Shown piece after piece: positions 5,552 to 12,987 of a stretch of DNA of 18,283 nucleotides. The notes beneath the pieces were generated by a model. It was not told where the DNA came from, did not search any database, and saw only the letters and a list, made by a program, of their open reading frames with translations. This stretch comes from Hyphomonadaceae bacterium (lineage in GTDB: Bacteria; Pseudomonadota; Alphaproteobacteria; Caulobacterales; Hyphomonadaceae), in contig JAUYSA010000498.1 of NCBI GenBank assembly GCA_030696545.1, forward strand, positions 1-18,283. The letters run 5' to 3'. Within the stretch, counting starts at the first letter, position 1. Each line of letters begins with the position of its first letter. The position numbers were made by a program, and so were the translations under genes.

Positions 5552-7203
5552 GCCGGGCGCGCATCCTGTTGGTGGGTGGCGCGGGCGTGTTTGGCTCACG
5601 GCTGGCGCTCGGGCTGGCGGCGACAGTAGATGCGGATGTCCTGATCGCGGGGCGTGATCTGGCGAAAGCGCAGAAGGCAGCTCGCGACACCGGATCGGCC
5701 GGAGCCCTTTCACTCGATCGTGCGAGTGCGAAATCTGCCGATATTGCAGCGCTGAATGTCCGGCTGGTGATCGACGCGGCGGGACCGTTTCAGGGCGCCG
5801 ATCTTTCCTTTGCCCGCGCATGCGTCGGGGCGGGCTCGGACTACATTGACCTGGCCGATGCGCGCGATTTCGTAGCGGCCTTTCCATCGCTCGATGCCGA
5901 AGCGCGGAGAAAGGGCGCACGGGCGATTACAGGCGCCAGCTCAACGCCGGCTATCACGCACGCGGCGCTCGATGAATTGACGGCGGGATGGACGCGCATT
6001 GACAGCGTGCACGCCGGAATATCCGCCGGCAACCGCGCGCCGCGCGGACGCTCGGTGATCGAGGCAATCCTTGCTTGGGTTGGCGCGCCGGTGCGCGTGT
6101 ACATGGCCGGGCGCTGGCAGGAGAAGCCCGGCTGGAGCGGAACGACGCGGCGCCGGGTGGCAGACACAGGCAGGCGCAGGTTTGCGCTTGCCGAAACGCC
6201 CGACCTTGATCTTATCCCGCAGCGCTTTGCCACGCGCGAGGACGCTGTGTTCACAGCGGGACTGGAGCTTGGGGTGCTGCATGGCGGCACATCGTTGATC
6301 GGGAGGCTACGACGCCTGGGGATCATTCGCGATCCACGTCCGATGGCGGGGATGCTGCAACGGATGGCTATGCTGGTTCATACATTCGGATCGGATCGCG
6401 GCTGCATGTTTGTCGAAGCAATCGGGCGCGACGCGAATGATCTCCCCACCCGTGCAGAGTGGACGCTTGCGGCGCCAGCAGTCGAGGGACCGTTTACGCC
6501 GACGCTGCCGGCGCTGGCGCTCGCGCGCAAGCTGATTGCGGGCGAACCTGTAGAACCGGGCGCGCGAGCATGCGTGAGCATCCTATCGCTTGCGGACCTC
6601 CAGGGTGATTTTGCGCGACATGGCCTGAAGACGGAGATCGTTCGCGAGCGGCTGGCAGGCCCTTTCGAAATGGCCCTGGGCGCCGATTTCGTCAGACTGC
6701 CAATGGCCGTGCAGGCCAGCCACTCACAAGGCCCGGTTATGCGATTCTGCGGAACAGCCCGCGTGGAAGGAGCGACGCCGCTCGGTTGGCTTGTAGCGCG
6801 GGTCTTCGGGTTTCCGCGCAAGGCGGATGCCGCGAAGGTAGCGGTGAAGAAGACTATCGTTTCGCCGGGCCGCGAAACCTGGGAGCGGACGATCGGCGGA
6901 TCGCGCTTCAGGAGCGATATCCGCCTCGACGGTCCGGGTCGCGTTACTGAGCGATTTGGTCCGTTTATTTTTACATTGGCGCTAGGCGCCGACGAAACTC
7001 GACATGTGATGAGGATTGCTGGGTGGCGGCTGGGATGGTTGCCCCTGCCTGGCTTTCTCGCGCCACGTTCGATTGCCATCGAAAGCGTTAGCGAGCATGG
7101 GCTGTTCACATTTGACGTGCCGATCGCTGCGCCGTTGTTGGGACGGCTGACCCGCTATAAGGGAGAGCTGCGAAACATGAACATCGAAGAGCACGCGACA
7201 TGA
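5548..7203 (+). CDS. Saccharopine dehydrogenase-like Rossmann protein with C-terminal DUF4166 domain
   Basis: A 551-aa two-domain protein. Residues 1 to about 360 resemble the saccharopine dehydrogenase/trans-acting enoyl reductase type of NAD(P)-binding fold: the nucleotide loop is GGAGVFGSRLA (10-20), followed by a second strand with AGRD (34-37) and VIDAAGPFQG (74-83). Residues about 372-548 match the DUF4166 layout (a GPF.MALG start, then RFCGTARV, FGFP and ETWERTIGG). Function is unknown; the pairing suggests a redox step on a lipid-like or acyl substrate, which is inference. The start is TTG 5548, overlapping the upstream stop. The stop overlaps the next start as ATGA (7200-7203), so DCC, DUF4166 and mch form one translationally coupled unit. 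Confidence 0.78.
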   Translation: MSRARILLVGGAGVFGSRLALGLAATVDADVLIAGRDLAKAQKAARDTGSAGALSLDRASAKSADIAALNVRLVIDAAGPFQGADLSFARACVGAGSDYIDLADARDFVAAFPSLDAEARRKGARAITGASSTPAITHAALDELTAGWTRIDSVHAGISAGNRAPRGRSVIEAILAWVGAPVRVYMAGRWQEKPGWSGTTRRRVADTGRRRFALAETPDLDLIPQRFATREDAVFTAGLELGVLHGGTSLIGRLRRLGIIRDPRPMAGMLQRMAMLVHTFGSDRGCMFVEAIGRDANDLPTRAEWTLAAPAVEGPFTPTLPALALARKLIAGEPVEPGARACVSILSLADLQGDFARHGLKTEIVRERLAGPFEMALGADFVRLPMAVQASHSQGPVMRFCGTARVEGATPLGWLVARVFGFPRKADAAKVAVKKTIVSPGRETWERTIGGSRFRSDIRLDGPGRVTERFGPFIFTLALGADETRHVMRIAGWRLGWLPLPGFLAPRSIAIESVSEHGLFTFDVPIAAPLLGRLTRYKGELRNMNIEEHAT

Positions 7204-8249
7204 CCCTCAAATCCGATCCCGGCAATTTCTTCGAGGATTTCGTTGTTGGCGATGAGCTGATCCACGCGACGCCGCGCACGGTGACGGAGGCGGATGCTGC
7301 GATGTACACCGGCCTCACCGGCTCGCGGTTCGCGCTTTATTCAGCGGATACGTTTGCGCAGGATTGTGGACTGCCGAGCGCGCCGATTGATCCCCTGCTC
7401 GCCTTCCATGTCGTGTTCGGGAAGACTGTGCCGGATATCTCGCTCAATGCGGTTGCGAACCTTGGCTATGCCGATGGGCGCTTTCTCTCGCCGGTGTTTC
7501 CGGGAGACACGCTGCGCGCGGTTTCGGAAGTGATCGGCGTCAAGGAGAACTCCAACGGCAAAACCGGCGTCGTGTGGGTGCGCACGCGCGGGTACAACCA
7601 GGAGAATGACGAAGTCCTCAGCTATGTGCGCTGGGTGATGGTGAACAAGAAAGACCCGAGCAATCCCGCGCCGGCGACTGTCGTGCCGGAGTTGCCGCCG
7701 GCCGTTGATCCGCGCGAGCTGCCGGATCGCGGGCTTGATGTTTCCGAATACAATTTCGTGCTTGCGGGCTCGCCCTTCGGCTTTGAGGACTATGAGATCG
7801 GCGAGAAGATCGATCATGTTGATGCGTTCACGGTGGAAGAAGCCGAGCACCAGATCGCGACGCGGCTTTACCAGAACACCGCCAAGGTTCACTTCAACCA
7901 GTTCGCGCAGAGGCAGACCCCGCGCGGCAAGCGCCTGATCTATGGCGGCGTCGTGATTTCTCTGGCGCGTTCGATTGCGTTCAACGGCTTGGCCAATGCG
8001 GCCGAGATCATCGCGATCAACGCAGGCCAGCATGTGAACCCGTTGGGTGCGGGCGACACGGTGTTTGCCTGGTCGGAAGTGCTGGACAAGGCGGATCTGG
8101 GTGATGGGCTGGGCGCGCTGCGCCTGCGGCTGGTGGCGACCAGGAACCGGCCCTGCGCGGATTTCCCTTACAAGGACGCGGACGGCAAGCATCTGCCGGA
8201 TGTAATTCTCGATTTCGATTATTGGGCGGCTATACCCAAGCGCGGGTAA
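7200..8249 (+). CDS. mch: Mesaconyl-CoA hydratase (double hotdog, MaoC family)
   Basis: A 349-aa enzyme that interconverts mesaconyl-CoA and beta-methylmalyl-CoA in the ethylmalonyl-CoA pathway of acetate assimilation. It is colinear with the Rhodobacter-type enzyme as I remember it: PGNFFEDF (7-14), HATPRTVTEAD (22-32), FGKTVPDISLNAVANLGYA (73-91), FPGDTL (100-105), then a second MaoC-like half with FEDYEIGEKIDHVD, TRLYQNTAKVHFN, RLIYGGVVISLARSIAFNGLANA and NRPCADFPYKDADG. Two fused hotdog domains and about 350 residues are normal for this family. The start ATG overlaps the DUF4166 stop. The natural next enzyme, a beta-methylmalyl-CoA-cleaving lyase, is plausibly the gene at 4168. Confidence 0.9.
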   Translation: MTLKSDPGNFFEDFVVGDELIHATPRTVTEADAAMYTGLTGSRFALYSADTFAQDCGLPSAPIDPLLAFHVVFGKTVPDISLNAVANLGYADGRFLSPVFPGDTLRAVSEVIGVKENSNGKTGVVWVRTRGYNQENDEVLSYVRWVMVNKKDPSNPAPATVVPELPPAVDPRELPDRGLDVSEYNFVLAGSPFGFEDYEIGEKIDHVDAFTVEEAEHQIATRLYQNTAKVHFNQFAQRQTPRGKRLIYGGVVISLARSIAFNGLANAAEIIAINAGQHVNPLGAGDTVFAWSEVLDKADLGDGLGALRLRLVATRNRPCADFPYKDADGKHLPDVILDFDYWAAIPKRG

Positions 8250-8256
8250 GCCTCCC

Positions 8257-8269
8257 TATATTGACCCGA
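8257..8269 (+). promoter_or_regulatory. Candidate -10 box for a leaderless transcript
   Basis: TATATT at 8257-8262 matches the -10 consensus at five of six positions and ends 6 bases before the ATG at 8269, so transcription could start at the A of the start codon. No Shine-Dalgarno lies in the 19-nt gap after mch, and no -35 box was recognised. The gene may equally be read through from mch. Confidence 0.3.
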
Positions 8270-8697
8270 TGTATCTGCCAGCCATTGCCCAGCTCGCCGC
8301 CGCTTTCGCCATCCTTCTCTCGGTGGTGATCCGCTCGATTCGTAGCGGGGCATCGTGGCAGCAGGTGGAGGAAGGCCGCGCGACAGCCGATACGCTGCGC
8401 GACCTGACCGGCATCATGGATTTCGAACAGCTGCAGCAGACCTTCGGCCCGCCGCGGCTGGAGGACGGGATATTCCCCGTGACGCCCCGAGAAGTGCGGC
8501 GGGCGCGCACGGGACTGGGCTATCTGTTCGGCGATCGCTGGCTGGATGGCGCATCTGCCTTGGTGGCGCTCGTTGCGCTGCTGCCGATCTGGCCGCTGTG
8601 GAATACGCGCCAGTGGCTCGATACGCTGCTGATCTTTGCCGGCGCCTATCAGGCTGCGGGATGGATCGCATCCATGCGCATGATCCGCACGCGCTAG
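8269..8697 (+). CDS. Small membrane protein of unknown function
   Basis: A 142-aa protein with three predicted membrane segments: residues 5-22 (AIAQLAAAFAILLSVVIR), about 94-111 and about 117-135, with a charged 60-residue loop between the first and second. No family was recognised. It starts 19 nt after mch on the same strand without a Shine-Dalgarno, so it is either leaderless or the last gene of the cluster. Topology would put the loop (many Arg, Glu and Asp) on one face of the inner membrane. It shares a CTAG stop overlap (8694-8697) with the convergent glutamine amidotransferase. Nothing in the sequence links it chemically to mch. Confidence 0.65.
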   Translation: MYLPAIAQLAAAFAILLSVVIRSIRSGASWQQVEEGRATADTLRDLTGIMDFEQLQQTFGPPRLEDGIFPVTPREVRRARTGLGYLFGDRWLDGASALVALVALLPIWPLWNTRQWLDTLLIFAGAYQAAGWIASMRMIRTR

Positions 8698-9407
8698 CGG
8701 ACGCTGCGCAGGAAGCGCACGATCCAGTCGCCGACCATGGCGCCATCGCCGGGCAGACGCATCGAGGCCAGCGCGGTATCGACCTGCGCATCGCTGAGCG
8801 CCTTGCCGCGGCGTGCCTGCCACAGCGCGGAAGCGTACTGGTCTGAAAATTCAGGATGGCCCTGGATCGTGATCACCGGCGCGCCGGTGTATTCCAGCAT
8901 GGCGTGCTCGGTATGGGCAGACCGCGCAAGCGTGACTGCGCCGGGCGGCGGCGTGATGACCTGATCCTGATGGCTGGCGGAGAGTGAAACGGCGGGGCGG
9001 CCTTCTCCCATCCAGTCACGCCTGCGTGTGATGTCGTAAGTATGCCGGCCAATGCCCCAGCCCTTCTCGGACTTGCGGACTTCGCCGCCGAGCGCGTCGG
9101 CTATTACCTGATGGCCAAAGCACACGCCAACCATGGGTATTCTCGCGTCGTAGGCACGGCGAATGAAGCCGCGTAGCGGCTCCATCCAGGGTGTTGAATC
9201 GTAAACGCCATACGGAGAGCCAGTGATCAGGACGGCTTCGCAGGCTGACGCCTCAGGAAGCGCCTCGCCATCGAGCACGGCTACGCTTTCGTAGGCGAGT
9301 TCGCGGTCCCAGGGCGACAGTAGTGAGGCGAACATATCCGGATAGCGCGGATACTCCTCGACAAGCCTGCCCGGCGCCCGACCCGTCTCGAGAATCGTGA
9401 TCTTCAT
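8694..9407 (-). CDS. Class I glutamine amidotransferase-like protein
   Basis: A 237-aa GATase1 domain protein. The nucleophile elbow GVCFGHQ holds Cys96, and the His184/Glu186 pair lies in GHPEF, completing the Cys-His-Glu triad. The oxyanion segment is ITGSPYGVYD (61-70). As a free-standing domain it resembles GuaA-N-terminus-like or gamma-glutamyl-hydrolysing proteins (YfeJ/PuuD-like size class) rather than a synthase subunit; no synthase partner lies nearby. Substrate unknown: it may hydrolyse glutamine or gamma-glutamyl amides. The start ATG 9407 is embedded in a 7-bp inverted repeat (9400-9418), with only a short AGG before it. The gene is divergent from sdhC. Confidence 0.85.
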   Translation of the reverse strand: MKITILETGRAPGRLVEEYPRYPDMFASLLSPWDRELAYESVAVLDGEALPEASACEAVLITGSPYGVYDSTPWMEPLRGFIRRAYDARIPMVGVCFGHQVIADALGGEVRKSEKGWGIGRHTYDITRRRDWMGEGRPAVSLSASHQDQVITPPPGAVTLARSAHTEHAMLEYTGAPVITIQGHPEFSDQYASALWQARRGKALSDAQVDTALASMRLPGDGAMVGDWIVRFLRSVR

Positions 9408-9418
9408 GCCTTGAAGAT
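9400..9418 (-). promoter_or_regulatory. Inverted repeat across the amidotransferase start codon
   Basis: On the minus strand, ATCTTCA, a 5-nt loop AGGCA and TGAAGAT form a perfect 7-bp hairpin. The loop holds the only SD-like AGG and the A of the ATG; the rest of the start codon opens the 3' arm. This could limit initiation or act as a protein site at the divergent promoter. Confidence 0.35.
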
Positions 9419-9460
9419 GCTGTCTCGCCCAAACGTCGCCAAGTGGCCTTTATGGTCGCG

Positions 9461-9495
9461 TTGACAGGGCCAAAACGGGGTCTAATACCGGGGTC
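9461..9495 (+). promoter_or_regulatory. Putative sdhCDA promoter with CGGGGTC repeats around the -10
   Basis: A perfect TTGACA (9461-9466) is followed after 16 bp by TAATAC (9483-9488). The -10-like element is bracketed by a direct repeat CGGGGTC at 9476-9482 and 9489-9495 (period 13). The sdhC start lies about 45 bp further on, with AGAGGGA at 9523-9529. The repeats could be a regulator half-site pair; no known regulator is assigned. Confidence 0.45.
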
Positions 9496-9537
9496 CAACC
9501 ACACGGCGAAATCGCCGGGGCCAGAGGGATTAGAGGC

Positions 9538-9963
9538 ATGAGCGGGTGGACCGACAAGCGGCCAATGTCGCCGCACACGTCGATCTGGAAATGGCATCTG
9601 ACGATGGCCAGCTCCATCCTGCACCGCGTGACCGGGGTGGGAAACTATCTGGGCATCTTCATTGTCGTCGCCTGGCTGTTCGCGACGGCCGCCGGACCTG
9701 ATTATTACGAGCCGCTTTCGGCCGTCACCGGATCGATCTGGGGCCAGCTGATCCTGTTCGGCTTCACGCTCTCGGTCAGCTACCATCTGGTCAACGGACT
9801 GCGTCACCTCTTCATGGATGCAGGCCTTGGCTACAATCCGAAATTCGCCAGCTTCACGGCAGGGCTTGGCCTTGTGGCGGCGGTCGTGATCGCCGTGGCG
9901 ATCTGGCTGCTGGCCGGGCTGGTTCCGGGCATTGATCCGCTGAACATGACGGGAGCTGCGTGA
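9538..9963 (+). CDS. sdhC: Succinate dehydrogenase cytochrome b556 subunit SdhC
   Basis: A 141-aa inner-membrane anchor of complex II. It has the N-terminal RPMSPHTSIWKW (8-19), the quinone-site SSILHRVTG (25-33), the heme-ligand region YHLVNGLRH (82-90, axial His83) and three membrane spans (about 35-55, 66-88 and 105-127). Together with SdhD it binds heme b and ubiquinone and anchors SdhAB on the cytoplasmic face. ATG 9538 is preceded by AGAGGGA with 8-nt spacing. The stop TGA overlaps the sdhD ATG (TGATG). Confidence 0.95.
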   Translation: MSGWTDKRPMSPHTSIWKWHLTMASSILHRVTGVGNYLGIFIVVAWLFATAAGPDYYEPLSAVTGSIWGQLILFGFTLSVSYHLVNGLRHLFMDAGLGYNPKFASFTAGLGLVAAVVIAVAIWLLAGLVPGIDPLNMTGAA

Positions 9964-10349
9964 TGAGCAAGGAATCCATCCGCACTCCGCTCGGCAAGGT
10001 TCGCGGTCTTGGCTCGGCCAAGCATGGCGCGGGACATTTCATCACGCAGCGCGTGTCGGCCATCGCCCTCCTGTTTCTTGTGCCGTGGTTCCTGATCTCG
10101 CTGATCGCCGCGGTACGCGGCGGCTATGATGGCGCGCTGGCGTGGGTGGCTGATCCGATCAATGCGGTGCTCATACTTCTTGCCGTGGGCGCCGCGCTCT
10201 ACCACATGCGACTCGGCATGCAGGTGGTGGTCGAGGACTACATCGCGAAGAACAGCACGAAGACCTTCCTGCTGATCGTGAACACCTTCATCTGTGTCGT
10301 GCTGTTTGTGGCGGCCGCCTACGCCGTTCTCAAAGTCGCTGCGATCTGA
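9963..10349 (+). CDS. sdhD: Succinate dehydrogenase membrane anchor SdhD
   Basis: A 128-aa three-span membrane subunit: TPLGKVRGLGSAKHGAGHF (8-26), spans at about 32-52, 66-84 and 103-124, and the heme/quinone signature YHMRLGMQVVVEDY (80-93) with axial His81 and quinone-site Asp92-Tyr93. ATG 9963 overlaps the sdhC stop and has GGGAG (9951-9955) 7 nt upstream; a GTG at 9960 in the same frame is less likely. It works with SdhC to pass electrons from the SdhB clusters to ubiquinone. Confidence 0.93.
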   Translation: MSKESIRTPLGKVRGLGSAKHGAGHFITQRVSAIALLFLVPWFLISLIAAVRGGYDGALAWVADPINAVLILLAVGAALYHMRLGMQVVVEDYIAKNSTKTFLLIVNTFICVVLFVAAAYAVLKVAAI

Positions 10350-10377
10350 CGCTTCTGTTTTCCAAGGACGTGACCTC

Positions 10378-12162
10378 ATGACCGCCTACACCTGGAACGA
10401 TCACACCTATGACGTCGTGGTTGTGGGCGCTGGCGGGTCCGGGCTTCGCGCCGCGCTCGGGTGCGCGCAAGCGGGCCTGAAGACGGCGTGCATCTCGAAA
10501 GTCTTCCCCACACGCTCGCACACGGTCGCGGCGCAGGGCGGCATTTCGGCGTCGCTCGGGAACATGGGCCAGGATGACTGGCGCTGGCACATGTACGACA
10601 CGGTGAAGGGCGCTGACTGGCTCGGCGACCAGGACGCGATCGAATACATGGTGCGTGCAGCGCCCGCAGCAGTTTACGAGCTTGAGCATTGGGGGGTGCC
10701 CTTCTCGCGCACCGAAGAGGGCAAGATCTATCAGCGCGCCTTCGGCGGCATGACCAAGAACTATGGCGAAGCCTCGATCCAGCGCACCTGCGCGGCGGCG
10801 GACCGCACCGGCCACGCGATGCTTCACACGCTCTACGGCCAGTCGCTCAAATACGCCGTCGACTTCTTCATCGAATACTTCGCACTCGATCTCATCATGG
10901 AAGACGGCGCTTGCCGGGGCATCACCGCGCTGAAGCTCGACGATGGCACGATGCACCGCTATCGCGCGCAACGCGTGATCCTCGCCACGGGCGGCTATGG
11001 CCGCGCCTACTTCTCAGCTACATCGGCGCACACCTGCACGGGCGATGGCGGCGGCATGGCGCTGCGCGCCGGTCTGCCGCTGCAGGACATGGAGTTCGTG
11101 CAGTTCCACCCCACGGGCATCTATGGATCTGGCTGTTTGATCACTGAAGGCGCGCGCGGCGAAGGCGGCTATCTCACCAATTCGAAGGGCGAGCGCTTCA
11201 TGGAGCGCTATGCGCCGACCGTGAAGGACCTTGCCTCGCGCGACGTTGTCAGCCGCGCGATGACGATGGAAATCCGTGAAGGCCGTGGCGTGGGCGGGCA
11301 TAACGACCACATCCACCTGCACCTCGATCACCTTGATCCGAAAATCCTGCACCAGCGCCTGCCCGGCATTTCGGAAAGCGCTAAGATCTTCGCGGGCGTC
11401 GACCTGACGAAAGAACCGATCCCGGTTCTGCCGACCGTTCACTACAACATGGGCGGCATCCCCACGAACTATCATGGCGAAGTGCTGACCAAGGCCGGCG
11501 GCGATCCCGATACGGTCGTGCCGGGCCTGATGGCTGTTGGCGAAGCGGCTTGCGTTTCGGTGCATGGCGCGAACCGCCTCGGCTCCAACTCGCTGATCGA
11601 CCTTGTCGTGTTCGGACGCGCGGCTGGCCTGCGCTGCGGCGAGGCGCTGGAAGCCAACGCCAACCAGTCGGATCTGCCGAAGAATGCAGGCGAGAACCAC
11701 CTCGCCCGCTTCGACAAGTTCCGCAACGCAAGCGGCGGCACGTCCACCGCGAAACTGCGCGCCACGATGCAGAAGGCGATGCAGGAAGACTGCGCCGTGT
11801 TCCGCACCGGCGAGACGCTGCAGAGCGGCGTGAAGCGCATTGCCGAAGTCATCGGCGGCGTGTCGGACATCAACGTCACCGATCGCGGCCTGATCTGGAA
11901 TACCGACCTCGTCGAAACGCTCGAATTCGACAACCTGATCGTGCAGGCAGCGGCGACCGTGAACTCAGCCGCCAACCGTCAGGAAAGCCGTGGCGCGCAC
12001 GCACGCGAAGACTTCGCCGCGCGCGACGACGTCAACTGGATGAAACACACGCTGGCGTGGGTGGATGACAAGGGCGCGGTCAAGATCGACTACCGCCCGG
12101 TGCATGCCTACACGATGTCGAACGACGTCGAGTACATCAAGCCGAAGCCTAGGGTTTACTAG
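10378..12162 (+). CDS. sdhA: Succinate dehydrogenase flavoprotein subunit SdhA
   Basis: A 594-aa catalytic subunit that oxidises succinate to fumarate with covalently bound FAD. Visible features: dinucleotide fold GAGGSGLRAA (17-26), flavin-attachment His48 in RSHTVAAQGG (46-55), substrate-site HPTG (244-247), REGRGVGG, VLPTVHYNMGGIPT, and the C-terminal WMKHTLAWVD...YRPVHAYT segment. Length is normal. ATG 10378 follows AAGGA (10364-10368), 28 nt after sdhD; an earlier frame start at 10294 lies inside sdhD. Unlike the usual sdhCDAB order, sdhB does not follow. The next gene is convergent, and the two stops overlap in CTAG (12159-12162). Confidence 0.97.
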   Translation: MTAYTWNDHTYDVVVVGAGGSGLRAALGCAQAGLKTACISKVFPTRSHTVAAQGGISASLGNMGQDDWRWHMYDTVKGADWLGDQDAIEYMVRAAPAAVYELEHWGVPFSRTEEGKIYQRAFGGMTKNYGEASIQRTCAAADRTGHAMLHTLYGQSLKYAVDFFIEYFALDLIMEDGACRGITALKLDDGTMHRYRAQRVILATGGYGRAYFSATSAHTCTGDGGGMALRAGLPLQDMEFVQFHPTGIYGSGCLITEGARGEGGYLTNSKGERFMERYAPTVKDLASRDVVSRAMTMEIREGRGVGGHNDHIHLHLDHLDPKILHQRLPGISESAKIFAGVDLTKEPIPVLPTVHYNMGGIPTNYHGEVLTKAGGDPDTVVPGLMAVGEAACVSVHGANRLGSNSLIDLVVFGRAAGLRCGEALEANANQSDLPKNAGENHLARFDKFRNASGGTSTAKLRATMQKAMQEDCAVFRTGETLQSGVKRIAEVIGGVSDINVTDRGLIWNTDLVETLEFDNLIVQAAATVNSAANRQESRGAHAREDFAARDDVNWMKHTLAWVDDKGAVKIDYRPVHAYTMSNDVEYIKPKPRVY

Positions 12163-12839
12163 GCCCGCTTGCGGCCGAACGCCCCGCCCGGCGCGGGCCG
12201 CACCTGCGTGACCATGGCTGCGGGCCTTGCCTGTTGCGCCAGCCGCGCCTGATAGTCGGCAAGCGCGCGCTTCACCGGATCGTTGTTCGCATCCGCCGGC
12301 GCCGCTGCGCTGATGCCGGGAAGCTGCACGCCTGACATGGGATCAGGCCCGAACGAGTTCGGGCCGCTCTGGCCGGGCATCGCCGACAGCCATGCAATGT
12401 TGCCGATCACGCCAACGATGGTGACGGCGAACATCGCCATCGGCGCGGGACCGAAATGCCAACCGCCAAGATCCTGACTGATCAGGAAAGCCAGCGCGCC
12501 ATAGTCGCCCGACATCGCCATGAAGCTTGGCAGGATGAACTGCAGGACCATTGCGCCCACGGGCAGCAGCACGACGAAAGGCCGCGCGAATTTGTAGAGA
12601 GCGCCGGAGACGCCGAGATCGTGCCAGCGCTTGATGTTCTGTGCGTCAGCGGTGGCGAGGAAGGCGAGCCACGGCAGCGTGAACAACGCCGCCGGCATAC
12701 CGCCGAAGAGATCGGGCGCGGCAACCCATGCCAGCCATGTGAAAAGGATCAGCGCCGCAAAGGGCGCGACGAAGAGCTGGAGATAGCCCTTGCGGCTGAG
12801 CCGGCCTTCGCTCGACACCCAGGCATTCAGCTTGTCCAT
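12159..12839 (-). CDS. DUF805-like inner-membrane protein
   Basis: A 226-aa membrane protein with four likely spans: after an N-terminal EGRLSRKGYL (the GR-S-R-Y entry typical of DUF805), hydrophobic stretches at about 22-42, 46-64, 84-106 and 133-155. NIKRWHDLGVSG (about 68-79) corresponds to the family's RxHDxGxSG motif. The last 70 residues are Pro/Ala/Gln-rich and hydrophilic, longer than a minimal DUF805 protein. Function is unknown for the family. The start at ATG 12839 has a G-rich upstream stretch; ATG 12866 is an alternative. It lies between sdhA and the rest of the locus on the opposite strand and interrupts the sdh transcription unit. Confidence 0.75.
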   Translation of the reverse strand: MDKLNAWVSSEGRLSRKGYLQLFVAPFAALILFTWLAWVAAPDLFGGMPAALFTLPWLAFLATADAQNIKRWHDLGVSGALYKFARPFVVLLPVGAMVLQFILPSFMAMSGDYGALAFLISQDLGGWHFGPAPMAMFAVTIVGVIGNIAWLSAMPGQSGPNSFGPDPMSGVQLPGISAAAPADANNDPVKRALADYQARLAQQARPAAMVTQVRPAPGGAFGRKRA

Positions 12840-12987
12840 GACCGCCCCCAGGAACACCGGCATCATGCCCGGATTGTGCTGCGGCTTGCTTAAGGCGACC
12901 GCGAAATTTCAGCATTTCCCGGCCTTTTTGGACGTCCGCTCTCCGCAGCTTGACCCCGGCACGTGTCACTATATCCAACGGCGTCAC
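12840..12987. promoter_or_regulatory. Divergent region, DUF805 / glycosyltransferase
   Basis: 148 bp between divergent starts. TTGACC (12950-12955) and TATATC (12970-12975) could form a rightward promoter with a rather short 14-bp spacer, and would put the start about 5 nt before the glycosyltransferase ATG at 12988. No Shine-Dalgarno precedes that ATG, which fits a near-leaderless message. Confidence 0.3.

Noticed and set aside
4132..5920. Long antisense open frames (about 284 and 320 codons) opposite the CoA lyase, DCC and DUF4166 genes
   Set aside because: Their Arg/Pro/His-rich translations are typical of the reverse reading of GC-rich codons. The plus-strand frames carry clear family motifs.
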